64,000 nt of DNA, taken from the NCBI GenBank assembly GCA_902762615.1, contig CACWOX010000008.1, forward strand, positions 1 through 64,000. Reading direction: 5' to 3'. Under the pieces are notes generated by a model. The model was given only the letters and a program-made list of their open reading frames with translations, was not told where the DNA came from and searched no databases. Both the position numbers and the translations under genes were made by a program. The DNA comes from an uncultured Ruminococcus sp. Lineage in GTDB: Bacteria; Bacillota; Clostridia; Oscillospirales; Acutalibacteraceae. Positions 41,594 through 50,647 of the stretch are shown in pieces (position 1 is the stretch's first letter; every line of letters starts with the position of its first letter).

Positions 41594-42211
41594 TTACTGC
41601 TTTGCGTTTTTCTGCGCCTTGATGACCTTCAGACGGCTGAATTCCTCTCTGTCCTTCTCGTCGAGCGCGTCGGTGATATACTTAACCGTTGTCTCGAACT
41701 TTGGTATCATGATGTTTTTCAGTGCGTTGGCTCGCTTCTGTGTCTTTTTTATCGCGTCAGCAAGGCGGTAGACGCAATTCTCCACCTCGGCAAGCACGGC
41801 CGTCAGCCGCTTGACCTCCTGAAATTTCAAGTAAGCGCGGTCGATCATGGAATTCGATGTGTACATACCGAAGGGAATCGTCAGCGGACGTTCCTCCAGC
41901 CGCACGGTCGGAATTTCCACGCCCATTACCGAACGGTAGTCTATGGTGAGTCCGTCGTCCACCGGCACTGCCTCCGCAAGCGGTTCGCACAGACCGAAAA
42001 CAATATTGGCTCTTTGCAGCGCAATGTATGCCTCGGAATAATTGGTATCTATCTCGCTTTGAATGGTCGCGGCGCGATCTATCATGGTCATCATTTCGCG
42101 CACCAGAATGTTGCGTTTGCGGTCGAGCAGGTCATAGCCCACTCTGGCAAGCTCAAGGGATTTCTTTGTGGCAATCAGGTTGCCTTTGGTGGGGACTGCA
42201 TTCACAGCCAT
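41594..42211 (-). CDS. atpD: V-type ATPase subunit D (central shaft)
   Basis: 205 residues, last gene of the operon. It begins AVNAVPTKGNLIATKKSLELARVGYDLLDRKR, the strongly conserved N-terminal helix of the D subunit, and ends with the matching long C-terminal helix (LADAIKKTQKRANALKNIMIP). The two form the coiled-coil rotor axle inside A3B3. AAGGAGTGAGG precedes ATG 42211, and the gene follows subunit B after 20 bases. Confidence 0.95.
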   Translation of the reverse strand: MAVNAVPTKGNLIATKKSLELARVGYDLLDRKRNILVREMMTMIDRAATIQSEIDTNYSEAYIALQRANIVFGLCEPLAEAVPVDDGLTIDYRSVMGVEIPTVRLEERPLTIPFGMYTSNSMIDRAYLKFQEVKRLTAVLAEVENCVYRLADAIKKTQKRANALKNIMIPKFETTVKYITDALDEKDREEFSRLKVIKAQKNAKQ

Positions 42212-42231
42212 ATGACCTCACTCCTTTCTTG

Positions 42232-43620
42232 TCAGGCTTCCTTGGCGGGAGCGTGATAGAATTTTTCCAGCGTTTCGTTGTCCACGCGGTCAAGCTCCTC
42301 TCTCGGCAGCTCGGAAAGCAGCTCCCAGCCGAGCGTAAGGCTCTGCTCCATGGAACGCGCTTCATTCTCGCTCTGTCTGATGAAGGTGTTCTCAAATTTC
42401 TTGCCGAATTCCAGCAGCTTCTTGTCGCTGTCGGAAAGCTCTTCTTCACCGATAACCGAGGCAAGCGAACGAGCGTCCTGCACCTTGGCATACGACGCGA
42501 ACAACTGATTGGACAAAGCAGCATGATCGGCTCTCGTAAAACCTTCGCCGATGCCGTCCTTCATCAGACGGGACAGCGACGGCAGTATGGAAACCGGAGG
42601 ATAGATTCCCGACCCGTCCAGCGCACGGTCAAGAACGATCTGCCCCTCGGTGATATAGCCTGTCAGGTCGGGAACCGGATGGGTGATATCGTCATTCGGC
42701 ATGGTGAGAATGGGTATCTGCGTGACCGAGCCTTTGTGTCCCTTGATCATTCCTGCGCGTTCATAAAGGGAAGCAAGATCGGAATAGAGATAGCCCGGAT
42801 AGCCCTTTCTGCCCGGAATTTCGCCCTTGGAGGAGGAGAATTCGCGGCAGGCTTCGGCGTAGGAGGTCATGTCGGTCATAATAACCAATACATGCATGTC
42901 ATGTTCAAACGCGAGATATTCCGCCGCAGTCAAAGCACATCTCGGCGTGAGGATTCTCTCGATGATCGGGTCGTTTGCCAGATTGAGGAACATGGTGACG
43001 CGCCCCAGCACGCCCGATTCCTCAAAGGAACGGCGGAAGTAATCCGCTACGTCATTCTTGACGCCCATTGCGGCAAAGACAATGCAGAACTTCGCGTCCT
43101 CGTCGTTGGCGATCTTTGCCTGACGAACGATCTGCGCGGCAAGCTCGTTGTGCTTCATGCCCGAACCGCTGAATATCGGCAGCTTCTGTCCTCTGATAAG
43201 GGTAATAAGCGTATCTATGGAAGAAATGCCTGTGCAGATGTAGTTCTGCGGGTAGACTCTCGACACGGGATTGATGGGCGTGCCGTTGACATTCATGCGC
43301 TTTTCGGGATATATCCTGCCCAGACCGTCGATCGGAGTGCCGACGCCGCTGAATATTCTGCCCTGAATTTCGGGCGAAAGGTCAAGCTCCATAGGTCTGC
43401 CCTTGAGTCGGGTGCGTGTGTTGTTAAGTGAGATGCCTCTGGTACCTTCAAAGACCTGAATCACGGCTCTGCCGCCCTCAATGGTGACGATTCTGCCGTG
43501 ACGCACACTGCCGTTGTCAAGCCGTATCTCGACAATTTCCTCATACGAAGGGCAATCCACGTCGTCGAGCACGATCAGCGAACCGTTGATCTCCTTGACT
43601 CCGATATATTCAAAAATCAT
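42232..43620 (-). CDS. atpB: V-type ATPase subunit B (non-catalytic)
   Basis: 462 residues. It has the B-subunit hallmarks: [47 protein letters not shown] and [15 protein letters not shown]. The last replaces a Walker A loop, marking it as non-catalytic. [37 protein letters not shown] follows. It alternates with subunit A in the hexamer. GGAAGGGAAG precedes ATG 43620. Confidence 0.96.
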   Translation of the reverse strand: MIFEYIGVKEINGSLIVLDDVDCPSYEEIVEIRLDNGSVRHGRIVTIEGGRAVIQVFEGTRGISLNNTRTRLKGRPMELDLSPEIQGRIFSGVGTPIDGLGRIYPEKRMNVNGTPINPVSRVYPQNYICTGISSIDTLITLIRGQKLPIFSGSGMKHNELAAQIVRQAKIANDEDAKFCIVFAAMGVKNDVADYFRRSFEESGVLGRVTMFLNLANDPIIERILTPRCALTAAEYLAFEHDMHVLVIMTDMTSYAEACREFSSSKGEIPGRKGYPGYLYSDLASLYERAGMIKGHKGSVTQIPILTMPNDDITHPVPDLTGYITEGQIVLDRALDGSGIYPPVSILPSLSRLMKDGIGEGFTRADHAALSNQLFASYAKVQDARSLASVIGEEELSDSDKKLLEFGKKFENTFIRQSENEARSMEQSLTLGWELLSELPREELDRVDNETLEKFYHAPAKEA

Positions 43621-43640
43621 TCTATTACTTCCCTTCCTGC

Positions 43641-45404
43641 TTATGAGACGGTGAAGGTGTTAATCACATCGTCAATTTCCTTGGTGTAGCCGTCAAGAAT
43701 CTCTTCCCTGTCGTTGGGAACGTCATATTTAATGCGGACAATCTTGTCAAAAAGTCCGCTGTCGGTTATCTTGGAGAGCGGCACGCCCTGCGACACGGCA
43801 TAAGCTGCCACGTCGTAAAGATGAAGGGTGGCACGCATCATTTTCAGCTGCTTGGAAAGCGGCACATAGGTATCGTCCTTGTGGAAGGCATTCTGCTGAA
43901 GGAATCCGACGCGTATCGCCTTGGTTATTTCTATAATGAGCTTCTGATCGTCGGGCAGAACGTCCGAGCCGATCAGCTTGACGATTTCCATAAGGCTGGC
44001 TTCCTCCTGAAGCAGCGCAGCAAAGCGTTCGCGGCACTTCATGAAGTCCTCGCCGACGTTGTCGCAGTACCATTTTTCCAGATCGCCCGCGTATTCGCTG
44101 TAGCTGTCGAGCCAGTTGATGGCGGGATAATGTCTGGCATAGGCGAGTGATTTATCCAGCGCCCAGAAGCAGCGTGTGAAGCGCTTGGTGTTCTGGGTGA
44201 CAGGCTCGGAGAAGTCGGAACCCTGCGGAGAGACAGCTCCGATGATGGTGACGGAGCCCTGCTTGCCGCACAGCGATTCCACAAGACCGGCACGCTCGTA
44301 GAATTCCGAAAGGCGGGAAGGCAGATAAGCCGGAAAACCTTCTTCGGCTGGCATTTCTTCCAGACGTCCGCTGATTTCGCGCAGAGCCTCCGCCCAGCGG
44401 GAGGTGGAATCCGCCATGATAGCCACATGATAGCCCATGTCGCGGTAGTACTCCGCAAGGGTGATTCCGGTGTATATGGAAGCCTCACGCGCTGCCACAG
44501 GCATATTGGATGTGTTGGCAATCAGGCAGGTTCTGTCGGTCATGGGGCGGTTGGATTTCGGGTCGATCAGTGAGGAAAACTCCTCGAGAACCTGGCTCAT
44601 TTCGTTGCCGCGTTCGCCGCAGCCGACATAGACGATGATGTCAGCATCACACCACTTGGCAAGCTGGTGCTGCGTCATGGTCTTGCCGGTGCCGAATCCG
44701 CCCGGAATGGCAGCTGTGCCGCCCTTGGCTATCGGGAAGAGCGCGTCGATGACACGCTGACCCGTAATCAGCGGGATATTGGCGTAAAGACGCTCATTGA
44801 TCGGTCTCGGGTGACGGATCGGCCATTTCTGGCAGAGCGTCAGCTCATGTTTATTATTGTTATTGTCGATTATGGTAACAATAACATCATTAATCTTATA
44901 TTTTCCGTCGGGAGCAACGCTCTCTACCACGCCCGAAAGATCGGGACGCACAAGACAGCGGTGCTCGATGATGGTGGTCTCGGGACAGGTGGCATAAATC
45001 ATGCCGCCCTCCAGTCTGTCACCCGGCTTGACGCAGACAGTCACGTCCCATTCCCGCTCGGTGTCGAGCGAAGGAACGCTTGCGCCGCGGTCGATAAAGG
45101 CGCTGCCGGAATGTTTCTCGATTTCCTTTAGAGGGCGCTCTATGCCGTCGAAGATATTGTCGAGTATGCCGGGTCCGAGGGTCGCCGAAAGCAGACCTCC
45201 TGTGGAATAGACCGGTGCGTCGGGCATCAGTCCCGTCGTTTCCTCGTAGACCTGAATTGTCGTATAGTCGCTGGATATGCCGATAACCTCGCCTGCAAGG
45301 CGCTGCTCACCGACATAAACCATTTCCATCATTGTCAGATCGGTCTTGCCCTTGACGGTTACTACAGGACCGTTGATGCCGTATATCTTGTAGGATTTTT
45401 CCAT
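43641..45404 (-). CDS. atpA: V-type ATPase subunit A (catalytic)
   Basis: 587 residues: the beta-barrel (1-70), the V-type-specific non-homologous insert (about 110-195), then Walker A GGFGTGKT (235-242) in [19 protein letters not shown]. The catalytic GCGERGNEM segment follows, then [19 protein letters not shown] and the C-terminal helical domain. All catalytic motifs are intact. It hydrolyses or makes ATP coupled to ion flow. GGAGGTGATG, an extended Shine-Dalgarno, precedes ATG 45404. Confidence 0.97.
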   Translation of the reverse strand: MEKSYKIYGINGPVVTVKGKTDLTMMEMVYVGEQRLAGEVIGISSDYTTIQVYEETTGLMPDAPVYSTGGLLSATLGPGILDNIFDGIERPLKEIEKHSGSAFIDRGASVPSLDTEREWDVTVCVKPGDRLEGGMIYATCPETTIIEHRCLVRPDLSGVVESVAPDGKYKINDVIVTIIDNNNNKHELTLCQKWPIRHPRPINERLYANIPLITGQRVIDALFPIAKGGTAAIPGGFGTGKTMTQHQLAKWCDADIIVYVGCGERGNEMSQVLEEFSSLIDPKSNRPMTDRTCLIANTSNMPVAAREASIYTGITLAEYYRDMGYHVAIMADSTSRWAEALREISGRLEEMPAEEGFPAYLPSRLSEFYERAGLVESLCGKQGSVTIIGAVSPQGSDFSEPVTQNTKRFTRCFWALDKSLAYARHYPAINWLDSYSEYAGDLEKWYCDNVGEDFMKCRERFAALLQEEASLMEIVKLIGSDVLPDDQKLIIEITKAIRVGFLQQNAFHKDDTYVPLSKQLKMMRATLHLYDVAAYAVSQGVPLSKITDSGLFDKIVRIKYDVPNDREEILDGYTKEIDDVINTFTVS

Positions 45405-45428
45405 AAGGGCATCACCTCCAAAAAAATA

Positions 45429-46040
45429 TTATGCTATCGTAAGCCCCGAATGCTGCGCAAACCATTCGTGCTGCTGCTCCAGAGCAACGTCCAGCGTGAC
45501 GTTGAGCACTCTGCCGATTTCCGCGTTCTCGGCGCGAAGTCCGCCCAGAACGATGGCGGGATCCACCTTCACGGTGCAGTCGCCGAACGCCGTCTTGATG
45601 AGAGGGGAGCATTTCTTGTCGCGGTCGCGGATATAGATGACCGTGGCGCTCAGATGCTTTTCCCCGCATTTGATGAAGGCTTTGCGGGCTTCAATGGCAG
45701 CCTTGCGCAGGTATGTCTTGTATGCGTCGGTTTTGGTGAATTCATCCAGCTTGACGGCGGCACGCTCAAAGACCTCCTGCTCAATGGCATTTCTGCGCGC
45801 CAAAAGAGCCTTCTTTCCGGCGCTCTCCTTTTCGGCAAGCTCGCGGCTGATCATGCTGCGAACTTCTCCGGTGCAACGCTGAATGGTCTTGTAGGATTCC
45901 TCACGGAACTCTCTCTCGGCTTTTTCCAGCTCGATAGCGTTCTGTGCCTCCACCTCTCGCATGATCTTGTCGTGCTGTTCCTGCGCGTATTCGTTGATAG
46001 CCAGCATGAATTTGCTGAGCTTTTCTTCCTGTGTCAACAT
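45429..46040 (-). CDS. atpE: V-type ATPase subunit E (peripheral stalk)
   Basis: 203 residues from ATG 46040 (MLTQEEKLSKFMLAINEYAQEQHDKI); the longer frame overlaps subunit F. The N-terminal two thirds is a long charged helix (EAQNAIELEKAEREFREES and so on) forming the stalk. The C-terminal head has GGLRAENAEIGRVLNVTLDV, typical of E subunits. It clamps the top of A3B3 to the membrane part with the H/G subunit encoded at 50095-50412. AAGGGG lies 12 bases upstream. Confidence 0.9.
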   Translation of the reverse strand: MLTQEEKLSKFMLAINEYAQEQHDKIMREVEAQNAIELEKAEREFREESYKTIQRCTGEVRSMISRELAEKESAGKKALLARRNAIEQEVFERAAVKLDEFTKTDAYKTYLRKAAIEARKAFIKCGEKHLSATVIYIRDRDKKCSPLIKTAFGDCTVKVDPAIVLGGLRAENAEIGRVLNVTLDVALEQQHEWFAQHSGLTIA

Positions 46041-46083
46041 TGTTTCAGTTACACCCCTTCGTAATTTAGGGTCAATGGATCGA

Positions 46084-46392
46084 TCATATCTTAACGCCGA
46101 TTGCCTCACGGACATAGCGGGAAATTGAGTCCTTGGCTCTGCCGTTGCCGTGGCGGTCGGGTATCTCCACAATGAGCGGACGGGATATATTGAGCTTGAG
46201 GTCATAGACAAGATCGGGACAAAGCGAGACAAGGCGCTCGGTCATCAGGATAATTCCCACCGACTCGTCCGCCATGGCGCTTCTGAGCGCGTGTTCGACC
46301 TCCCAGTCCTCATGCACAACCGTACCCTCAATACCCGCCAGTCTCAGACCTGTGGCGGTGTCGATATTGTCGCTGATTAGGTAAAATTTCAA
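46084..46392 (-). CDS. atpF: V-type ATPase subunit F (central stalk)
   Basis: 102 residues. The Rossmann-like KFYLISDNIDTATGLRLAGIEG and then DESVGIILMTERLVSL are the subunit F signature. The protein binds the side of the D axle and regulates rotation. The start is TTG 46392, with AGGAA about 12 bases upstream. Placing F before E, instead of after C, differs from the archaeal order. Confidence 0.92.
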   Translation of the reverse strand: MKFYLISDNIDTATGLRLAGIEGTVVHEDWEVEHALRSAMADESVGIILMTERLVSLCPDLVYDLKLNISRPLIVEIPDRHGNGRAKDSISRYVREAIGVKI

Positions 46393-46413
46393 AGGAAAAT
46401 CATTCCTTTCACG

Positions 46414-46911
46414 TCAGATCTTGTTAAGGATCATGATGGCGATAACCAGACCGTAAAGGGCTATGGATTCACCGAGAGCAACGAAAATAAGAGCCTTACC
46501 GAATGCCTTCGGGTCTTCGCTGGTAGCGCCGATAGCTGCGGGAGCTGCCGATGCAACGGCGATACCGCCGCCTATACCGCTGATACTGGTGGAAAGAGCA
46601 GCCGCAAGCAGTCCGAGACCGAGTGCAAGACCTGTGTTCTCCGCCGCTGTGGAGGCAGCAGTCTCTTCGGCAGCTGCTTCAGCAGTCTCCGGGGCAGCTG
46701 TGGTTGTCAAGGGTGCTGCGTCTGCATCATTGTCGCCCGAAGCCATTGCCGTCATTGCGCCGAATATACACACCGAAAATACGAGAGCCAGTGCCACAAA
46801 ATTGACCTTGAGCGCCTTTGCGCCGCTGCCGCTCTGCTTAAAGAATCTTACCGCGACATATGCCGCTGCGAATACTGCGATAACAGGAATTGAATAGATA
46901 AGTACGTTCAT
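46414..46911 (-). CDS. atpK: V-type ATPase subunit K (rotor ring proteolipid)
   Basis: 165 residues from ATG 46911 behind GGAGGAA. Two N-terminal helices (1-22 and 36-57) are joined by an Asp/Ala/Thr-rich linker (58-95, DNDADAAPLTTTAAPETAEA) to the ring hairpin (96-165). The ring carries STSISGIGGGIAVASAAPAAIG and VALGESIALYG. E148 is the ion-binding carboxylate; the first hairpin has none. So one site per subunit is expected. The charged linker is longer than in Enterococcus NtpK. Whether H+ or Na+ is carried cannot be decided from sequence alone. Confidence 0.92.
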   Translation of the reverse strand: MNVLIYSIPVIAVFAAAYVAVRFFKQSGSGAKALKVNFVALALVFSVCIFGAMTAMASGDNDADAAPLTTTAAPETAEAAAEETAASTAAENTGLALGLGLLAAALSTSISGIGGGIAVASAAPAAIGATSEDPKAFGKALIFVALGESIALYGLVIAIMILNKI

Positions 46912-46974
46912 TTTGTATTCCTCCGTAATTATAATTTGATAATTTATTGAAAGCGAGAAGTGAGAAATTTGGTG

Positions 46975-46992
46975 AGCGAACGCATGTGAGCG
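46975..46992. repeat. interspersed 22-bp repeat, partial copy 2
   Basis: AGCGAACGCATGTGAGCG matches the first 18 bases of the repeat at 19413 and 63347 with two differences. It lies between the V-ATPase I and K genes, beside GCGCACAGCGCTC. Confidence 0.5.
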
Positions 46993-47035
46993 CATATATT
47001 CCAGCGCACAGCGCTCATTAACTCCACACTCCACA

Positions 47036-49003
47036 CTATTTTTTCAGCTCCTCCGCCATCACGGAAGCAGATTTGAAGGGTCTGCCTTCGCCCGTAAAGA
47101 AGCGGCTGAACATCTCGTAGAATTCCAGACGAAGCGCCTGAATTCCGACCAGCAGACCTTCGAGCGCCATGATGATGATATTGCCCAATATCACCGTGAC
47201 CCAGTAGCCGAAACCGCTCATCATACCCGCGAGGGTGAATACCACCGTCATCATGCCGGCGTGCACCAGAATGAACGCGCCTACGCGCAGGAAACTGACG
47301 GTATTGGATACATAAGACAGCACCACTTCCAGCATTTCAAAGATATTCTGCATAAGGAAATCTCCGATATTCTCGGGGAACCAGTCCTTCTTGCCGGCGA
47401 CCAGTTCGCTGAGCGGCTCGTTGAGGAATATCAGAATCGCCGGAATGACGATCAGGCATACGACATATGCAGGCGTGAGCAGCGGAATGTGCAGGAACAT
47501 CTGACCCAGTATGCCGAATATCGTGCCTCCGTAGAAGAGGAAGCCCGCGACGCCGTTCTGACTGAACAGGGCGTTGCCGTATTTGTGCTGCTTGAATTTG
47601 GTGTAGATATTGAGCAGAATGGCAACCAGCACCAGCACAACGCCAATTCCGATGGCGGCATAGATAAGCTCCGTGCTCAGCTCGTTGACGTCGAGCAGCT
47701 TGCCTTCCATCAGCGGAACGCCCGTCTTTTCATGCACCCAGCCCCAGAAGGGATTGAGCAGATCCTCAAAGCCGAACACCGAGCCGAACAGCACTCCGAA
47801 TATGGCCGACGAAATGCCGCACATGGCAATGCACTTGCCCAGTTCCATCTTCTTCATCTTCCACATGAAAAACCATGTGATAAGCGACAGGCAAATTCCC
47901 TGCCCTACATCGGCAAACATGATGCCGAAGAGAATGAAGTATGTGATAGCCACAAAGGGCGTAGGATCCATCTCGTCGTAATTGGGAAGTCCGTACATCT
48001 TGACAAAGAATTCAAACGGCTTGAATATTCCCGCGTTTTTGAGCTTGACCGGAGACGTCTGGGTCGGCTCTTCACTGGCGTTTTCAAATTTGTATTCGAT
48101 GCCGCCCAGCTTTTCCAGCCGCTTTGCGAATTCCTTCTCGTTCTCTGCCGGAACCCAGCCAGCAAGGAAGAATATCCTGCTGTGCTGATATTTGGCAGTA
48201 TAACGCCTTAAATCAAAATTATTCTTGTGGCGCTCGAGGTAATTGAGCACCTTGCCGCAGCGAACCTCTTCCTCGCCCCAGAAGTCGTCCATCTTTTTCT
48301 TGACGTCGGCAAGTCTTTCATTAAGCCCCTCGAGCTGCTCCGCGAGGGTGTTGTAGGCTTCCTCCGGGGTGCCGACTGCATCCGGAATTTTCAGGCGTTC
48401 CCAATAGAGGCTCTGGAATATTCTGTCCACCTCGTGAATGTTGTCTATCGGAGCCATGTAAACGCCCCAGACGTATTTGTCGTCGCTGGTACAGGGGAAG
48501 GTGACAATGTAGGGATTGTCGCTGTACATACTGAGCTTTTCGTAGCTCTCCTTGGGCAGCCGTCCGAAACGCACCTTGATAAATTCGCACTTGAATATCT
48601 CATCAAGCTTCATATCAAAGCCCTGAAAGTGCTTGAACTGCTCCATGGAATGCGTTACGTTCTCAATCTCCTGCGTGAGATTGAATTTTTCCTCCTGATA
48701 CGCCGCAAGCTTTGACGAGGTGTTTTCCACATAATCCTTGATCTCGTCCCAGTTCAGAAGCAAATCGGAATCCTCTACAGGCGCGACATTGAGCCTTGCC
48801 AGCTTGACAGCGTCGCTCAGCTTGTTCAGGTAGAACGTGTATGGGTTTTCGTCATTGAGTGAAACAAACTCGGATTTGTCCTTGAAGAAGCTCATAGCCT
48901 GATCGAGGTGGAAATTCTCCGAGGAACAGCAGGTGTCAAGAACGGCATCAAGCTGATCAATGCTTCCGATAATGCTCAGAAGCTTCATTTTCATTACAGC
49001 CAT
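47036..49003 (-). CDS. atpI: V-type ATPase subunit I (a-subunit, ion channel)
   Basis: 655 residues. The cytoplasmic N-terminal half (1-330) is coiled coil and alpha/beta arms (LLSIIGSIDQLDAVLDTC at the start, later KVLNYLERHKNNFDLRRY). The C-terminal half has about eight membrane helices (TYFILFGIMFADVGQGICL; GISSAIFGVLFGSVFGFED; VLSYVSNTVSFLRVGAFILVHA). The SFLRVGAF Arg is the essential rotor-facing Arg. AAGGAG precedes ATG 49003. It forms the ion half-channels against the K ring. Confidence 0.94.
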   Translation of the reverse strand: MAVMKMKLLSIIGSIDQLDAVLDTCCSSENFHLDQAMSFFKDKSEFVSLNDENPYTFYLNKLSDAVKLARLNVAPVEDSDLLLNWDEIKDYVENTSSKLAAYQEEKFNLTQEIENVTHSMEQFKHFQGFDMKLDEIFKCEFIKVRFGRLPKESYEKLSMYSDNPYIVTFPCTSDDKYVWGVYMAPIDNIHEVDRIFQSLYWERLKIPDAVGTPEEAYNTLAEQLEGLNERLADVKKKMDDFWGEEEVRCGKVLNYLERHKNNFDLRRYTAKYQHSRIFFLAGWVPAENEKEFAKRLEKLGGIEYKFENASEEPTQTSPVKLKNAGIFKPFEFFVKMYGLPNYDEMDPTPFVAITYFILFGIMFADVGQGICLSLITWFFMWKMKKMELGKCIAMCGISSAIFGVLFGSVFGFEDLLNPFWGWVHEKTGVPLMEGKLLDVNELSTELIYAAIGIGVVLVLVAILLNIYTKFKQHKYGNALFSQNGVAGFLFYGGTIFGILGQMFLHIPLLTPAYVVCLIVIPAILIFLNEPLSELVAGKKDWFPENIGDFLMQNIFEMLEVVLSYVSNTVSFLRVGAFILVHAGMMTVVFTLAGMMSGFGYWVTVILGNIIIMALEGLLVGIQALRLEFYEMFSRFFTGEGRPFKSASVMAEELKK

Positions 49004-49051
49004 GTCTATACTCCTTAAATAATCTCTGTCCTTTAATTATATATTTAAGAT

Positions 49052-50095
49052 TTATGCAATCGTTATCATGGAAGCAATCTGGTCGGGAGAGACCCTGTAG
49101 CGCACTCCCTCTATAATGGTCACAATGTCGCGGCGCTCAATGCCGGAAAGCAGCAGGTACGAAAACACCGCAACCGTCGGATCAGTGGAAAACCTCATCA
49201 AATGCCGCACACGCTTATAGCTCAGACGGTTGACAACCTGATCAATGTATTCCTCGTCGATATCGCCCAGTTCTCTGCCGTAGAAGGTCTCGGAGCGGAA
49301 TATCTCCAGAACATCTTCGGCGCTCTCGGCACTCAGCATCTTGTCAAAGGTGCGCTTGGAAATCTTGTAATTGAAATCAAACACCAGCGACCTTGCCAGA
49401 TCGTCGCCGCACGCACCGTAATATTTTTTAAAACGGTAAATATTCAAAAAGCTGCTCAGCTCACTCCGCGTGCCTAACAGCCCCAGAAGGTCGTCCCTGG
49501 CGCTACCGCGGAAGTTCTTCCTGATGACCGATTCGGCAGAGCTGAAAAGGTGTGAATACAGCGCATGCTCGATCATCGTATAGTCGATGGAGCCGTCCTC
49601 CCCCACGGAAATGCTGCGCAGTATCTTGTAAAACACCGTGCCGCTCATAGCTCTGAGAAATTCCACATAATCCTTCGCCTGCGCCATTCTGATGGGATCA
49701 AGCCCGTCACGCTTGACAAAATATTTCGGCATGGCAAAGACATATTCTCCGGCACGCCCTGCCGACAGCAAACGCAAAAATTTGAGTATCTCCCTGATCT
49801 GCGTACTGTAGACCATGAAGGAACGCATGTATTCCCCCGCGTCAACGCGGTATTTGGAAAGAGCCGTCAGTTCGCTCTGCATAAGCTCGTCGAGCGCCGC
49901 TTCAAGCTGCCCTCTGTGCACATTGGAGTCGTCAATATTCCGCAGAGCATAGGCATAATGAGTGTTGTTCTTCAGATATGCCGCCACTTCGGTGACCGTC
50001 TGGCAGCCCAGCAAATCGCTAATGTTCTGCGCTGTCAGCCGCTTGCCGAACATAGCGCGGCTTTTAGTGAGGAGCACATTGGAAGCCTGTGACAT
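49052..50095 (-). CDS. atpC: V-type ATPase subunit C (socket, d-type)
   Basis: 347 all-helical residues with repeated RKNF/FYKILR-type segments and ALDELMQSELTALSKY. It has the three-helix-bundle architecture of subunit C/d, which caps the K ring and seats the D axle. The start ATG overlaps the stop of the upstream stalk gene (TAATG). The C gene stands before I here, whereas the archaeal order is I-K-E-C-F-A-B-D. Confidence 0.88.
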   Translation of the reverse strand: MSQASNVLLTKSRAMFGKRLTAQNISDLLGCQTVTEVAAYLKNNTHYAYALRNIDDSNVHRGQLEAALDELMQSELTALSKYRVDAGEYMRSFMVYSTQIREILKFLRLLSAGRAGEYVFAMPKYFVKRDGLDPIRMAQAKDYVEFLRAMSGTVFYKILRSISVGEDGSIDYTMIEHALYSHLFSSAESVIRKNFRGSARDDLLGLLGTRSELSSFLNIYRFKKYYGACGDDLARSLVFDFNYKISKRTFDKMLSAESAEDVLEIFRSETFYGRELGDIDEEYIDQVVNRLSYKRVRHLMRFSTDPTVAVFSYLLLSGIERRDIVTIIEGVRYRVSPDQIASMITIA

Positions 50096-50412
50096 TATTT
50101 ATCATCTCCCGTGGCTCTGGCGACGATCTTAGCCACCCATTCGTCGCCCTTCTCGGCGTAAATCGCGTTGAGCTGATGTTCGGTTTCCTTCTGCCGCTCC
50201 AGTATTTCCTTTAGTTCAGCCTCGGCGTTTCTTGCCTCCGCCTTTTTGATCAGCTCCACTCGTTCCTCCGCTCTGTCGCGGTATCCGCGGCGAAGCTCAT
50301 CCTTCTTGGCTTTTATCCTGTCCTCCGAGCCTACGCGAAGCCTCTTCGCCTCATCGGTCAGCTCTCGGGCGCGTTTATCCATTTCAACTATGCGTTCGAC
50401 CATATCCTGCAT
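50095..50412 (-). CDS. atpH: V-type ATPase subunit H/G (peripheral stalk helix)
   Basis: 105 residues, almost entirely one charged helix (VEMDKRARELTDEAKRLRV, then KDELRRGYRDRAEERVELIKK). That is the usual partner of subunit E in the stator. ATG 50412 is chosen because AAGGTG lies seven bases ahead; the GTG at 50421 is inside that site. It is the first gene of the nine-gene operon and overlaps subunit C by one base. The sequence itself is simple, so the call rests mainly on position. Confidence 0.8.
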   Translation of the reverse strand: MQDMVERIVEMDKRARELTDEAKRLRVGSEDRIKAKKDELRRGYRDRAEERVELIKKAEARNAEAELKEILERQKETEHQLNAIYAEKGDEWVAKIVARATGDDK

Positions 50413-50470
50413 GATATGCACCTTGCTTTCACTGGCTTAAATGCCGCAGTTATCATAATATTATTTGAAT

Positions 50471-50499
50471 ATTATACTGCAAATCCCCCCATTATTCAA
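50471..50499 (-). promoter_or_regulatory. sigma-A promoter of the V-ATPase operon
   Basis: Minus strand TTGAAT (50499-50494), 17-base spacer containing a G run, TATAAT (50476-50471), 58 bases before ATG 50412. Confidence 0.8.
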
Positions 50500-50580
50500 G
50501 TCTACAATACACTAAAAGAAATTCAATTTTTTATGCAAATATGTGAATTGTGGAGCATGCCTGTTTCATTCATCATATGT

Positions 50581-50620
50581 AAAAAACGCCCTGCACGACC
50601 TGAATCGTACAAAGCGTTTT
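50581..50620 (-). terminator. terminator of the opp/ApbE-like operon
   Basis: Minus strand AAAACGC with inner GTACGA pairs with TCGTGC and GCGTTTTTT. It lies 27 bases after the stop at 50648. Confidence 0.8.
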
Positions 50621-50647
50621 AAGCATGATTTTTGCAAATTTATGGTA

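Noticed and set aside
42028-43431. 467-codon plus-strand frame
   Set aside because: Antisense shadow of V-ATPase subunit B; the minus-strand frame has all family motifs.
47261-48211. 316-codon plus-strand frame
   Set aside because: Antisense shadow of V-ATPase subunit I, rich in His/Glu/Gln as expected for the complement of membrane codons.
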